A stretch of DNA of 64,000 bases from Oscillospiraceae bacterium (GTDB lineage: Bacteria > Bacillota > Clostridia > Oscillospirales > Oscillospiraceae). The translations under genes were made by a program, and so were the position numbers. Within the stretch, counting starts at the first letter, position 1. Each line of letters starts with the position of its first letter. Below the pieces are notes generated by a model. The model ran no database searches and was not told the DNA's origin. It saw only the letters and a list, made by a program, of their open reading frames with translations. The stretch is taken from positions 22,020-86,019 of the forward strand of contig JAHHSH010000001.1 in the NCBI GenBank assembly GCA_020025345.1. The letters are read 5' to 3'. This document shows, piece by piece, positions 8,735 through 17,874 of the stretch.

Positions 8735-9796
8735 CTACCTAATAATTTTCCACACATCCTGGAGCATGACCACTGCCATCAGCGCCATCAGTAGGATAAA
8801 TCCTGCGGCATGGATGTAATTCTCAAATTTAGGCGGAATCTGCTTTTTAAAGAGCAGCATACAAATCTGATTGATAACCAGAAAGAAGATCTTGCCGCCA
8901 TCCAGTGCCGGAATAGGCAGCAGGTTCATCACCGCCAGGTTAACCGCGATCAGCGCAGCCAGATAGGCGATGTTTTCCATTCCATCGCGAACGGTAGCCG
9001 CTTGCTCTCCCACCTCGGTCATGGTGGAAACGATTCCCACCGGCCCGCTCAGATCTTTGACACCGGCCTCACCGGTAAAAAGCATTTTCAGCGACAGGCG
9101 CGTCATACGCACAAAATCTATCGCATTGTTCCAGCTGTAAGAGATGCGATTTTTGAAAGTGGCCTCCTCCACACCAAAAAAGATACCAAAACCAGTATAC
9201 GAATTTCCGGACTGATCTTGATATTCCCGGCGCTCCATGGGGAAATCGTTCAGACGTACCTTCTCCCCGTTCCGCCGCACCACCAGATCGAAGGTGCCGT
9301 CTGTATTGCGGCCCAGCAAAAAGCCCACGTCGCTATAGACATAGACTCGCTCGCCGTCAATGGAGAGGATCCGGTCACCCACCTGCAGCCCCGCCTCATT
9401 CTGGAGCGGGCAGCCCTCGGCAAATTCCGTAATCGTGGGGCTATAAAAAGCCTTGGCGCCGGAATAGAGGATGAGAATGATTACAAGTCCCGTCAAAAAG
9501 TTCATGATGGCGCCGGCGGCGAAGATGATCAGCTTCTGCCAAAAGCCCTGATTATTCAGCGCCGCAGGGTCATCGGAGTCCTCCTCTTCCCCCTCCATGG
9601 CGCAATAGCCGCCGAAGGGCAAAATGCGCAGAGAGTAGGTGGTCTCCCCCTTGGTCTTCTGAAAAATAGCAGGTCCCATGCCGACGGCAAACTCATTGAC
9701 CCGCACCCCGCAGGCCTTCGCCGCCATAAAGTGGCCCAATTCATGAAGTGCGATCAATACGCCGAAAACCAGTATGCCAGCTAACACATAGATCAT
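8735..9796 (-). CDS. rseP: RIP metalloprotease RseP (site-2 protease)
   Basis: An intramembrane zinc protease that cleaves membrane-anchored anti-sigma factors and signal-peptide remnants. The 353-residue protein begins MIYVLAGILVFGVLIAL directly followed by the zinc motif HELGH (residues 18-22). It has a central PDZ domain (AGLQVGDRILSIDGERVYV) and the second active-site motif NLLPIPALDGG near residue 300. Four membrane segments are expected. I chose ATG at 9796 rather than a farther upstream frame start because it overlaps the dxr stop codon as ATGA and matches the family N-terminus; the upstream extension would be inside dxr. Confidence 0.95.
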   Translation of the reverse strand: MIYVLAGILVFGVLIALHELGHFMAAKACGVRVNEFAVGMGPAIFQKTKGETTYSLRILPFGGYCAMEGEEEDSDDPAALNNQGFWQKLIIFAAGAIMNFLTGLVIILILYSGAKAFYSPTITEFAEGCPLQNEAGLQVGDRILSIDGERVYVYSDVGFLLGRNTDGTFDLVVRRNGEKVRLNDFPMERREYQDQSGNSYTGFGIFFGVEEATFKNRISYSWNNAIDFVRMTRLSLKMLFTGEAGVKDLSGPVGIVSTMTEVGEQAATVRDGMENIAYLAALIAVNLAVMNLLPIPALDGGKIFFLVINQICMLLFKKQIPPKFENYIHAAGFILLMALMAVVMLQDVWKIIR

Positions 9797-10965
9797 AGAT
9801 GCAAATTTCCTTTCAAAGTGCCCAGTTGTTGACGCACAGCTTCCCGTGCAGCACGGTCTGCTTCCAGTATATCCTGCAAACACGGCTGATATTTCACTTC
9901 TATGCGATTTAAGGCACCCTCCACCAAGCGGTGGATGTCGTTAAAACCGGTTTCACGGCGCAAAAAGGCCATCACTGCCTCCTCATTGGCGCCGTTCATA
10001 ATGGCGCAGGCGGTGCCGCCTGTCTTGCCGCACGCCCGGGCAATGCGCAGGCAGGGAAACGCCTCCAGATCCGGGGCATGGAACGTCAGCTCGCCACAGG
10101 TGAGAAGATCCAACTTCCGATCCGGGGACGCAGCGCGGTTGGGCCATGTAAAGGCGTAGCGAATGGGCAGCTTCATATCCGGCGTACCCAGCTGGGCAAT
10201 CATAGCGCCGTCCCGGTACTCCACCAGAGAATGAACAATACTCTGGCGGTGGATCACTGCATCCACCTGCTCCACCGGCAGACGGTAGAGCCGCATGGCC
10301 TCGATGATCTCCAGCCCCTTATTCATCAGCGTTGCCGAGTCGATGGTGATCTTCGCGCCCATCGACCAGTTGGGATGTTTGAGCGCATCCTCCGGGCGAA
10401 CAGACTCCAGCTGCTCGTGGCTCCACCCGAAGAAGGGGCCGCCGGAGCAGGTCAGAATCAGACGGGTCACCTCATTGCGATCCCGGCAACCCTGCAAGCT
10501 CTGGAAAATAGCGGAGTGCTCCGAGTCCACCGGCACGATTTCCGCGCCGCATCGGTCGGCCTCTGCCATCACCAGTTCACCGGCGCAGACCAGTGTCTCC
10601 TTATTGGCAAGGGCGATCCGCTTTTTTTCACGAATGGCCGCCAGCGTAGGCTCCAGACCCACGCTGCCCACCACAGCCGTGACCACGGTATCCGCCTGCG
10701 GCAATTTCGCAGCCTTCAAAAGCCCCTCCGAGCCGGAGGCCACCTCCACGTCCAGATCATCGATCCGCTGACGCAGCTCCTTGGCCGCCTCCTCACTGTA
10801 CATCACCGCCAAGGCGGGATGAAATTCCCGCACCTGCTTTTCCATCAGCTCCACCTGGGAATTGGCCGTCAGCGCAGCAACGCTTAACCCCAGTTCCCGT
10901 ACTACTTCCAGCGTCTGCCGACCGATCGAGCCGGTAGACCCCAGAAGAGAAATTGTTTTTGTCAT
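9793..10965 (-). CDS. dxr: 1-deoxy-D-xylulose 5-phosphate reductoisomerase
   Basis: First committed enzyme of the MEP isoprenoid pathway; NADPH and Mg dependent. The 390-residue protein has the N-terminal dinucleotide motif ISLLGSTGSIGRQTLEV, the DSEHSAIFQ metal-site segment (about residue 150), and NWSMGAKITIDSATLMNKGLE. Length is normal. It follows cdsA by 10 bases and overlaps rseP by four bases (ATGA), indicating coupled translation. Confidence 0.97.
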   Translation of the reverse strand: MTKTISLLGSTGSIGRQTLEVVRELGLSVAALTANSQVELMEKQVREFHPALAVMYSEEAAKELRQRIDDLDVEVASGSEGLLKAAKLPQADTVVTAVVGSVGLEPTLAAIREKKRIALANKETLVCAGELVMAEADRCGAEIVPVDSEHSAIFQSLQGCRDRNEVTRLILTCSGGPFFGWSHEQLESVRPEDALKHPNWSMGAKITIDSATLMNKGLEIIEAMRLYRLPVEQVDAVIHRQSIVHSLVEYRDGAMIAQLGTPDMKLPIRYAFTWPNRAASPDRKLDLLTCGELTFHAPDLEAFPCLRIARACGKTGGTACAIMNGANEEAVMAFLRRETGFNDIHRLVEGALNRIEVKYQPCLQDILEADRAAREAVRQQLGTLKGNLHL

Positions 10966-10975
10966 AGCTTACTCC

Positions 10976-11824
10976 TTAGAGCGTCACATAGCTCATAATG
11001 ATCCAGACAATGGGTGCCGTGAAAATCACGCTGTCGAACCGATCCAGCACACCGCCGTGACCGGGCAGCAGACGACCGTAGTCCTTGATTCCGTACTGGC
11101 GCTTGATGAGCGAAAAGCTCAAATCGCCCAGCTGGCCCATGGCAGCACCCAGCAGGCCCAGCAGCAGACACCAGAGGATATTCAGCGGGCGCAGCGTGCA
11201 CAGCTGGAAGATCACGCGGAAGATCAGCATACCCAGCATGCCGCCCAGAAGGCCGCCAATGGCACCCTCCACCGTCTTTTTGGGGCTGACCTTCGGCGAG
11301 AGCTTATGCTTGCCGCAGGCCATGCCGGCAAAGAGCGCCATGGTATCACTGCAAAACGCCGCCACCAGAGGGATCATTACAAGTCCATTGCCGTCGGGCA
11401 GCAGACGCAGCCGCAAAAGGCAGCTCAGCGCGCCGGGAATCACGAAACCCGCCACCAGCACGGCGCAGATGTCCGTAAATGACATTGTTTGCGCTCCGCC
11501 GTATTCCGCCACAGCCAGCATAAAGGCCCCTACCACCAGTGCTGTCAGCACAAAGAGGAAAAAGGTCCCCACTGCCTCCATAGACGTTCCCGCAAACTGA
11601 GGCGCCTGTCCGTAGACCATCCACACCAGAGCGACGCCCATGGTGGCAGAAACCCAGAACCAGCGTCTGGTCTTGTCCACACCGCAGACAGCCGTCAGCA
11701 GTTCGTGGGCACCTACAATACTCAAAAGGCTCACCAAAATTGCGGTCGCCCAATCGGGTGCCGCCACCAGCACAGCCAGCAGCAAAGGCACACCCACCAC
11801 GGCCACCAGAATTCTTTGCTTCAT
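10976..11824 (-). CDS. cdsA: Phosphatidate cytidylyltransferase
   Basis: CdsA makes CDP-diacylglycerol from phosphatidic acid and CTP, the branch point of phospholipid synthesis. The 282-residue protein has about eight membrane segments and the signature near the C-terminus, SPKKTVEGAIGGLLGG (about 198) with DTMALFAG upstream and LPGHGGVLDRFDS (about 252), whose Asp residues bind metal. It sits between uppS (10-base gap) and dxr in the conserved uppS-cdsA-dxr-rseP order. Confidence 0.96.
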   Translation of the reverse strand: MKQRILVAVVGVPLLLAVLVAAPDWATAILVSLLSIVGAHELLTAVCGVDKTRRWFWVSATMGVALVWMVYGQAPQFAGTSMEAVGTFFLFVLTALVVGAFMLAVAEYGGAQTMSFTDICAVLVAGFVIPGALSCLLRLRLLPDGNGLVMIPLVAAFCSDTMALFAGMACGKHKLSPKVSPKKTVEGAIGGLLGGMLGMLIFRVIFQLCTLRPLNILWCLLLGLLGAAMGQLGDLSFSLIKRQYGIKDYGRLLPGHGGVLDRFDSVIFTAPIVWIIMSYVTL

Positions 11825-11833
11825 TGTATCACC

Positions 11834-12589
11834 TTATTTCTTCACACCGCCAAAGCGGCGATCACGCTTTTGATAGTCGATAATGGCCGCATCCAACGTC
11901 TGTTCCGTAAAATCCGGCCAGAGCGTATCACAGAAGTAAAACTCGGAATAGGCACACTGCCACAACAGGAAGTTGCTCAGCCGGATCTCGCCGCTGGGGC
12001 GGATGATCAGCTCCGGGTCGGGGATTCCGGCAGAGAACATATAGCCGGAGAACATCTCCTCCGTCAGCTCCTCCGGCTTCTTCTCCCCGTCTACACAGGC
12101 CTGCGCAAAGCTGCGGGCTGCCCGCAGCAGCTCGTCCCTCCCACCGTAGTTCAGGCAGATATTGGCCTGAAAGCCGTGGATATGGCTGGAAATATTGTTG
12201 GTGCGCTGCACCATTTCCTGAATATCGGCAGGAATCGCGCTCATATCGCCGAAGAATTTCAGCCGGATCTGATCGCGCTCCATAGAGTCGATGGCCTCCA
12301 CCATGTACTTCTTCAAAAGCCCCATGATGGTGCTCACTTCCTCCACCGGGCGCTTCCAGTTCTCCGTGGAGAAGGCGTATACCGTCAAATATTCCACGCC
12401 CAGATCCTTGCAGTAAGTAGCAATTTTGCGGAACACCTCTGCGCCCACCTTATGTCCGGCAGTGCGAGGCAGACCACGCTGCTTCGCCCAACGACCATTG
12501 CCGTCCATAATAATAGCGATATGGCGGGGAAGGCGGCTCATGTCCACCTGCCCCGCCGTCTCCGCCTTCTTGGAATCAAAAAGACCCAT
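11834..12589 (-). CDS. uppS: Isoprenyl transferase (undecaprenyl diphosphate synthase)
   Basis: UppS elongates farnesyl diphosphate to the C55 carrier lipid for cell-wall synthesis. The 251-residue protein shows the cis-prenyltransferase signature HIAIIMDGNGRWAKQRGLPR (about residue 23), with the catalytic Asp. YAFSTENWKRP (about 80) and the C-terminal RPSGEIRLSNFLLWQ with SEFYF (about 190-210) are also present. Its ATG overlaps the frr stop codon as TAATG, so it is translationally coupled to ribosome recycling factor. Confidence 0.97.
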   Translation of the reverse strand: MGLFDSKKAETAGQVDMSRLPRHIAIIMDGNGRWAKQRGLPRTAGHKVGAEVFRKIATYCKDLGVEYLTVYAFSTENWKRPVEEVSTIMGLLKKYMVEAIDSMERDQIRLKFFGDMSAIPADIQEMVQRTNNISSHIHGFQANICLNYGGRDELLRAARSFAQACVDGEKKPEELTEEMFSGYMFSAGIPDPELIIRPSGEIRLSNFLLWQCAYSEFYFCDTLWPDFTEQTLDAAIIDYQKRDRRFGGVKK

Positions 12590-13143
12590 TAGACGGACAT
12601 CAGTTCCTTTTCCTTATTTACCAAAAGGGTATCGAGCTGCTTGCAGCTGTCGTCAGTCAGCTTCTGCAGTTCCTTTTCTGCGCTCTTCAGCTCATCCTCG
12701 GTGATCTCGGAGGCTTTCTGCATCTTCTTGAAATGATCCAAGGCATCGCGGCGGACATTGCGCACAGCCACCTTGCCGTTCTCGGTGTACTTGTGGATCT
12801 GCTTGACCAGCTCCTTACGACGCTCCTCGGTCAGCTGGGGGAACACCAGACGGATGGACTTGCCATCGTTGGTGGGATTGATGCCCAGATCGGACTCCTG
12901 AATAGCCTTTTCAATACCGCGCACAGCCGTGGCGTCCCAAGGGGCGATCACCAGCGTACGGGCGTCAGGAGAGGAAATGGATGCGATCTGCTGGATGGGG
13001 GTGGGGGTTCCATAGTAATCTACGTTAATACGGTTAAGCACGCCTGCGTTGGCGCGACCTGCACGCACGGAGTCAAAATCTTTCACGACAGCCTCAATGC
13101 TCTTTTTCATTTTTTCCTCATATGCTTTGAATTCAGATTTCAT
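12589..13143 (-). CDS. frr: Ribosome recycling factor
   Basis: RRF splits the post-termination ribosome with EF-G. The 184-residue protein starts MKSEFKAYEEKMKKSIEAV and has the family stretch VRAGRANAGVLNRINVDYYG and the C-terminal helix EDELKSAEKELQKLTD. ATG at 13143 is preceded by GGAAAGGAAAG and gives the usual length; a longer frame starting near 13251 would overlap pyrH and add residues absent from the family. The gene lies 73 bases after pyrH. Confidence 0.96.
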   Translation of the reverse strand: MKSEFKAYEEKMKKSIEAVVKDFDSVRAGRANAGVLNRINVDYYGTPTPIQQIASISSPDARTLVIAPWDATAVRGIEKAIQESDLGINPTNDGKSIRLVFPQLTEERRKELVKQIHKYTENGKVAVRNVRRDALDHFKKMQKASEITEDELKSAEKELQKLTDDSCKQLDTLLVNKEKELMSV

Positions 13144-13216
13144 GATGTCTCTTTCCTTTCCTCTTATGTCGGGCGGCGGCTCCATCTGTGCGCCGCTATT
13201 TTCAAACTGGTACGTC

Positions 13217-13936
13217 TTAGCCCTCGTGAACGATGGTGCCGATCTTCTCACCCTTCAGTACGCGGATGATGTTGTAAGGATCCTTCAGCGCAAATACCAG
13301 CACCGGAATATGGTTATCCATGGAAAGACTGGTAGCGGTAGAGTCCATGACAGCCAGATGCTGTGCCAGCACATCATCATAGGTGATGACGTCGAACTTC
13401 CGTGCATCGGCGTTCTTCGCCGGGTCAGAGTCGTAGACGCCGTCGATGTTCTTGGCCAGCAAAATGACCTCAGCGCCGATCTCCGCCGCACGCAGCACAG
13501 CTGCCGTATCGGTGGAGAAGAAGGGGTTACCGGTACCGCAGCCGAAGATCACAACGCGGCCCTTTTCCAGATGACGAATGGCTCTTGCGCGGATATAGGG
13601 CTCTGCCACGGCACGAATCTCCAGCGCCGTCTGGATGCGCACATCCACGCCCTTCTGCTCCAGCACATCGGCCATGGCCATGCAGTTCATAGCCGTGGCC
13701 AGCATACCCATATGGTCAGCACGGGTACGCTCGATGTAGCCCTCGCCGTTCTTGACGCCGCGCCAGAAGTTACCGCCGCCGATGACGACACCCACCTGCA
13801 CGCCCATTTCCACGCACTCGCGGATAACCTCAGCCACACGGCCCATTACCTCAAAATCCAGACCGAACTTCTTCTCGCCGGCCAATGCCTCGCCGCTGAT
13901 TTTCAGCAGCACTCGCTTATATTTCGGTGTCTCCAT
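13217..13936 (-). CDS. pyrH: UMP kinase
   Basis: PyrH phosphorylates UMP to UDP and is a hexameric amino-acid-kinase-fold enzyme. The 239-residue protein begins [20 protein letters not shown] with the ATP-site lysine. GGGNFWRG (about 60), [16 protein letters not shown] (about 132) and [14 protein letters not shown] (about 160) match the family. I place the start at 13936 because GGAGG lies 8 bases upstream; an in-frame ATG at 13951 overlaps that site. In many Firmicutes rpsB-tsf precede pyrH; here they are absent and the gene heads the run. Confidence 0.96.
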   Translation of the reverse strand: METPKYKRVLLKISGEALAGEKKFGLDFEVMGRVAEVIRECVEMGVQVGVVIGGGNFWRGVKNGEGYIERTRADHMGMLATAMNCMAMADVLEQKGVDVRIQTALEIRAVAEPYIRARAIRHLEKGRVVIFGCGTGNPFFSTDTAAVLRAAEIGAEVILLAKNIDGVYDSDPAKNADARKFDVITYDDVLAQHLAVMDSTATSLSMDNHIPVLVFALKDPYNIIRVLKGEKIGTIVHEG

Positions 13937-14115
13937 GACATACTCCTCCACATTTTATGATCTATAGTATTGTACCTTATTTCTCCTCTTTTGCATAGGG
14001 GGTAAATGTAAATTTTCCGCCCAATTTCCCTTTTGTCCGCGAGAAATCCCCGTCTGCGCCCCTTGTCCTCCATGCTCCATCTATGGTATGATTGTGGAAA
14101 AGTGAGGGTCGCATC

Positions 14116-14760
14116 ATGGAAATCATTCACATAGACAAGCGCATACTGGTGGCCGTCAAGCCCAACGGCGTACTGAGCACCGACGAGAGCGGCGGTATGC
14201 CGCAGCTGCTGCGCGAGCAGCTGGGCGATCCCAAGGCCTGCGTCCGTACAGTGCATCGGCTGGACGCCGCTGTCGGCGGCTTGATGGTCTTTGCCCGCTC
14301 CGCCAAGGCCGCCTCCCTGTTGGGTCAGCAGATGCAGGAACGCCGCTTTCACAAGGAATATCTGGCCGTCGTCCACGGCACGCCGCCCTCCTCCGGAGAG
14401 CTGCGGGATCTCTTGGGACGGGACAAGGTGCGGCGCATCACCTATGTGGCGGAGGAGCCGGGAAAGGACGTGCGTCCCGCTCTTCTGGACTACCAAGTGC
14501 TGGACAGCCACAACGATCTGTCACTGGTTCGTATCGTTCTCCACACCGGGCGCACCCACCAGATCCGGGTACAATTCGCCTCCCGTGGCTGGCCGCTGGT
14601 GGGTGATCGCAAGTACGGCTCCTGCGCCGACGGAGATTTTCCCATCGCCCTGTGGTCATGGCGTCTCCGCTTCGCCCACCCGGAGAGTGGGGAAACGATG
14701 GAATTCTCCGCCCTGCCGCCGCACAGTGGCCCGTGGTGGGGCTTTACCATGCCTACTTAA
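14116..14760 (+). CDS. RluA-family pseudouridine synthase
   Basis: A 214-residue RNA pseudouridine synthase. The catalytic motif HRLDAAVGGLMVFARS (Asp near residue 57) is present, with the RluA-type start KRILVAVKPNGVLST and the C-terminal TGRTHQIRVQFASRGWPLVGD (written here as its halves TGRTHQIRVQ and GWPLVGDRKYG). There is no N-terminal S4 domain, so it belongs to the short RluA/TruC-like group; rRNA or tRNA target unknown. ATG at 14116 follows GTGAGGG; an upstream TTG is unlikely. It is divergent from pyrH. Confidence 0.9.
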   Translation: MEIIHIDKRILVAVKPNGVLSTDESGGMPQLLREQLGDPKACVRTVHRLDAAVGGLMVFARSAKAASLLGQQMQERRFHKEYLAVVHGTPPSSGELRDLLGRDKVRRITYVAEEPGKDVRPALLDYQVLDSHNDLSLVRIVLHTGRTHQIRVQFASRGWPLVGDRKYGSCADGDFPIALWSWRLRFAHPESGETMEFSALPPHSGPWWGFTMPT

Positions 14761-14843
14761 ACGCAAAAGAGGTCCGCCCGAAGGCGAACACCCATAATGA
14801 CACAAAGTGAACTAGGGTAAGCCCCATACGGAATGTGCCTGAG

Positions 14844-14877
14844 AAACTCCGACTGTATCACCACAGTCGGAGTTTTT
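14844..14877. terminator. Terminator after the pseudouridine synthase gene
   Basis: 13-bp perfect stem: AAACTCCGACTGT at 14844-14856 pairs with 14863-14875, with a six-base loop and a following T run. It serves the plus-strand gene. Confidence 0.87.
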
Positions 14878-14921
14878 CCTATGACTTCCCACAGTTCTAT
14901 GTCAAATATCATTCGATAAAC

Positions 14922-14954
14922 AAAAAGCAGGTGCCGGAAACTCCCGACACCTGC
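14922..14954 (-). terminator. Terminator of the lipoprotein gene
   Basis: On the minus strand GCAGGTG (complement of 14948-14954) and CACCTGC (complement of 14927-14933) form the base of a 12-13 bp stem with some G-T pairs, followed by TTTTTGTTT. It lies 43 bases after the lipoprotein stop codon. Confidence 0.8.
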
Positions 14955-14996
14955 TCGTTCTGTTTGTATGTATTCTCTCTGCGTTTTATTGGATGG

Positions 14997-15707
14997 TCAA
15001 TCCTCATACTCTCGGAAAGTCTTTGCGATCTTATCTGCCATTTCCTCAATGTCAATTCGATCAGTACCATCGGGCTTGTCGATGACCATAATGTAGATGG
15101 GATATCCATCCTTAATCAGGCTGTATGCTACAAAATCAGCACTTTCATAGGGCAGGGGAAATTGGTGTGTCAACTCAATGGCACCCTTTTGCTTGCACAT
15201 CTCCCATCCGTTAACGGTTACATTTTCCTTGCTGTCAATTCGGACGGTATATTCGTCAGCACGATGCAGTATGCTCTCAAGGCACGCAGCTGTCTGCTTC
15301 TTCATATTTTCAAGGACATCTTCCGCTTTCGTGATATTTTTGAGATCGACGTCGTAATATTCGTCAGAGGATCGCTCCAGATACTGGTCGTAGATAACAG
15401 CGTAGGAAGCAGTCTCAACCTTAAAGGAAGTGCGGTTTCTCTTGACAAGTGCAAAAGGAGCATCCGCACAATATTCCGCTGCGGTCTGATTTACTCTAAC
15501 AACACCCTCCAGCTCAGGAAATTCTTCGTAGGGGTGCTCGACATTCTTAGAATTTTCTTTTGATTCAGTAGAACCGGAATTCTGAGAGGATGTTTCGCTT
15601 TGAGGCTGACTTGTTCCTTCGCCGCCGGATGGTTGGTCTTTGCTACCGCAAGCGGCAAGAGACAGGCAGAGTGTAAGCGCAAGCAGCATAGAAAGTAATC
15701 TTTTCAT
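14997..15707 (-). CDS. Putative lipoprotein, unknown function
   Basis: A 236-residue protein with a lipoprotein signal peptide MKRLLSMLLALTLCLSLAAC; the lipobox LAAC places the acylated Cys at residue 20. A Ser/Glu/Gln-rich linker (residues 22-60) probably extends through the cell wall. The remaining globular part contains YDQYLERSSDEYYDVDL and ends with DIEEMADKIAKTFREYED. No domain is recognised. It has its own promoter and terminator, so it is monocistronic. Confidence 0.82.
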   Translation of the reverse strand: MKRLLSMLLALTLCLSLAACGSKDQPSGGEGTSQPQSETSSQNSGSTESKENSKNVEHPYEEFPELEGVVRVNQTAAEYCADAPFALVKRNRTSFKVETASYAVIYDQYLERSSDEYYDVDLKNITKAEDVLENMKKQTAACLESILHRADEYTVRIDSKENVTVNGWEMCKQKGAIELTHQFPLPYESADFVAYSLIKDGYPIYIMVIDKPDGTDRIDIEEMADKIAKTFREYED

Positions 15708-15776
15708 AAGAACCTCCTTTTGTATCTGGTGAAATCCGTCAAAACAATAAAAAATATCCTTTGCTTAACCACAAAA

Positions 15777-15805
15777 AGGATATCATAAATAAACGGTTTT
15801 TTCAA
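15777..15805 (-). promoter_or_regulatory. Promoter of the lipoprotein gene
   Basis: Minus-strand -35 TTGAAA (complement of 15800-15805), 17-base spacer, -10 TATCCT (complement of 15777-15782), about 70 bases before the start codon. Confidence 0.6.
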
Positions 15806-16169
15806 CACAATTCAATTAACTTGTGTATTTACACAAAGCCCGATTTCCTGCATCGTGCATATCTGCCAAAGACTTCTTCGCCGTCGGTAAGTTTTCCCCA
15901 TTGAGGAAGAGCCCGCATCACATTTGTCTGGACATGGTGCATAGTCCCCAATCCAGCCAAACACCGCTGACCAGACAGAAGCCTAGACCCCCTTTTACCT
16001 GCTGCACAGGAAAAGGTTGCCAGTAAACCGCAAGAACACGAGACTGCATAACAGGAAAAGGGCGGCTGTGCCACAGCACAAACCGCCCACCACGGGAAAG
16101 ATTCTTCAATTGTATAGGGGCTCAGAATGTGTCCCTATGGAACGCCGCCTAATCGGACAGTTCTCTTTT
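15806..16169. other. Intergenic stretch without a supportable gene
   Basis: No open frame here has a convincing ribosome binding site or recognisable product. The block contains a GGGCGG...CCGCCC hairpin (about 16059-16087) and two copies of CAGGAAAAGG. It may hold decayed sequence, but I cannot identify a source. Confidence 0.4.
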
Positions 16170-17348
16170 TTATGCTTCCGCGGAACTGCGGTATTTCTGC
16201 TCTATACTCTCACCTAAAGAGCGCCAGTACTGGCCTACGCTTTTCCACAGGCCTTCCCCCATCTCTGCCGCCAGACGCAGCAAAATCTGCGCAACCAGCT
16301 TCCGCTTTTTCTCGTCAGCACCAACGTATTCCCGCAGCAGCGCCACGCCGCCGGATAAACCGCCCTCGCGCAGGTCATCCAGCGTCTTGGCCTTGCCGCC
16401 CATGCTGAGAATACTGTAAAAGGCCTCGGTGAACTCCTGCCGCTCCTGCATACTCATATCCGCCAGCCACTCACGGATGGCGCCGTCAGAAGCCTTCGCC
16501 GTTTCCGCCCGCTGCGCGCTGCGGCAAAACTGCCTGCCCAGCACATTCCACGAGAGGGGTTCATGCTGCATAAGGGCCCGGTTGGAGCTGTCGATCAGCT
16601 CATAGTCCTCGGTGTGCTCCAGCAGCATCCCTACCAGCGAAGATTCCGGAATGAAGGTGTGGATCTTCTCCGCCACGCGGCGGTACTCCTCCGATGCCAG
16701 CACACTCCGGTCAAAGCCGGGGCCGTCGTTGTTGTACGCTGCCAGCAGGCGCTTACGCTGCAGCTTTTCCGGCAGATGCATCGCCGCCCAGGCCGCCAGA
16801 TTGCCGCCCTTGGAGTGACCGCCCAGCCGCAGCTTTCGCCGCGGGCAGCATTTCAATACCTCCTCGGCATATTCCGTGGCACGCAGCTGCGCCGGAACCG
16901 CCGTGAGGAAGCTCATGTTGAAATCCTCCTGCCAGCCCACCAGCGTGGTATCCGTGCCGCGATAGGCGGCAAAGACGCTGCCATCCGGCAGCAGGAAGGA
17001 GACGGCAGCAAATTGCATCACTTTCTCCTCGTCGATGCTGCTCTCAAAGGCAAACATCTTCACGTCACGGAACCGGGGCGTGGCCGCCATGGCACGCATC
17101 ACCGGGATATATTCCTCTTCGGAAAGACCCAACTGCTCATCCTTCTCTGTCAACAATCCACAGACTTCCCCGATAGACATAGCGTCCACCGGCTTGTAGC
17201 TGCGCAGCCGAACAATCCGCTGAAAATCAATATAGGAAACAATGCACAAAAGCAGGTTATCCACTTCATTAAAACCATCTTGGGCAAAGGTCAGATCCCC
17301 ACGCCACGCAAGATAGTCCCGCACGGTTGTTTTCTTTCTTTCCGCCAT
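16170..17348 (-). CDS. Mbeg1-like / DUF2974 alpha/beta-hydrolase protein
   Basis: A 392-residue cytosolic protein with the DUF2974 layout common in Clostridia. The N-terminus TVRDYLAWRGDLTFAQDGFNEVDNLLL is typical. The middle has FAAYRGTDTTLVGWQEDFNMS, and the nucleophile elbow GGHSKGGNLAAWAA (Ser near residue 189) marks an alpha/beta-hydrolase of the class-3 lipase type. YNNDGPGFDRSVL (about 216) may carry the acid. Substrate unknown. Start supported by AGGAGGGG. It stands alone between two unrelated genes. Confidence 0.85.
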   Translation of the reverse strand: MAERKKTTVRDYLAWRGDLTFAQDGFNEVDNLLLCIVSYIDFQRIVRLRSYKPVDAMSIGEVCGLLTEKDEQLGLSEEEYIPVMRAMAATPRFRDVKMFAFESSIDEEKVMQFAAVSFLLPDGSVFAAYRGTDTTLVGWQEDFNMSFLTAVPAQLRATEYAEEVLKCCPRRKLRLGGHSKGGNLAAWAAMHLPEKLQRKRLLAAYNNDGPGFDRSVLASEEYRRVAEKIHTFIPESSLVGMLLEHTEDYELIDSSNRALMQHEPLSWNVLGRQFCRSAQRAETAKASDGAIREWLADMSMQERQEFTEAFYSILSMGGKAKTLDDLREGGLSGGVALLREYVGADEKKRKLVAQILLRLAAEMGEGLWKSVGQYWRSLGESIEQKYRSSAEA

Positions 17349-17433
17349 AGCATCCCCTCCTGTTTTTTCTTATTTTATCATAGTTGATTTAGGGAAACAA
17401 GCGGCTTTTCATTCCTTGAAATCACTTTACCGG

Positions 17434-17468
17434 CAAATAAAAAAGGCGGCATACGCCGCCTTTTTTAT
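17434..17468. terminator. Terminator after the HIT gene
   Basis: GGCGGC-ATAC-GCCGCC stem with A run before and T run after, so it can act in both directions; it lies just beyond the stop codon of the minus-strand HIT gene. Confidence 0.85.
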
Positions 17469-17474
17469 TTGCTT

Positions 17475-17822
17475 TTAGCCCGGAGGCCAGGTCATATCGC
17501 GCCCGGAAAGCACATGGAAGTGCAGGTGCTTCACCGTCTGGCCTGCCTGATCGCCGCAGTTATTCACCACACGGTAGCTCTCACAGCCCAGCTCCGCGCA
17601 GATCTTGGCAATCACCTCAAAGCAATGGGCCACAATGCTGCTGTTGTCCGCCGTAATCTTGGCAGCGCAGCAAATGTGCTCCTTGGGCACCACCAAAAAG
17701 TGGACCGGAGCCTGCGGCTCAATGTCGTAGAAAGCATAGCACAGCTCGTCCTCATAGACCTTGTTGGAGGGGATCTCCCCGCCGACGATCTTGCAGAACA
17801 GGCAGTTAGGATCTGTATGCAT
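17475..17822 (-). CDS. HIT-family nucleotide-binding protein
   Basis: A 115-residue histidine-triad protein of the HinT type. It begins CLFCKIVGGEIPSNKVYEDE with the usual Cys pair and carries the catalytic triad HLHFHVLSGR (residues about 98-107). HinT proteins hydrolyse purine phosphoramidates and adenylates such as lysyl-AMP. Length is typical. It is 52 bases downstream of alaS on the same strand and may be transcribed with it, which fits clean-up of aminoacyl-adenylates (inference). Confidence 0.93.
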   Translation of the reverse strand: MHTDPNCLFCKIVGGEIPSNKVYEDELCYAFYDIEPQAPVHFLVVPKEHICCAAKITADNSSIVAHCFEVIAKICAELGCESYRVVNNCGDQAGQTVKHLHFHVLSGRDMTWPPG

Positions 17823-17874
17823 CGTTCACCGCTCCTTTCTCAAATTTTGTATATAAATCTTGTTTTTTTGCGTT

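Noticed and set aside
14761..14843. Possible tRNA or small RNA after the pseudouridine synthase gene
   Set aside because: No cloverleaf or T-loop sequence could be drawn; only the terminator is convincing.
15823..16109. Several overlapping short frames between the lipoprotein and DUF2974 genes
   Set aside because: No ribosome binding sites and Cys/Ser/Pro-rich compositions on both strands; not coding-like.
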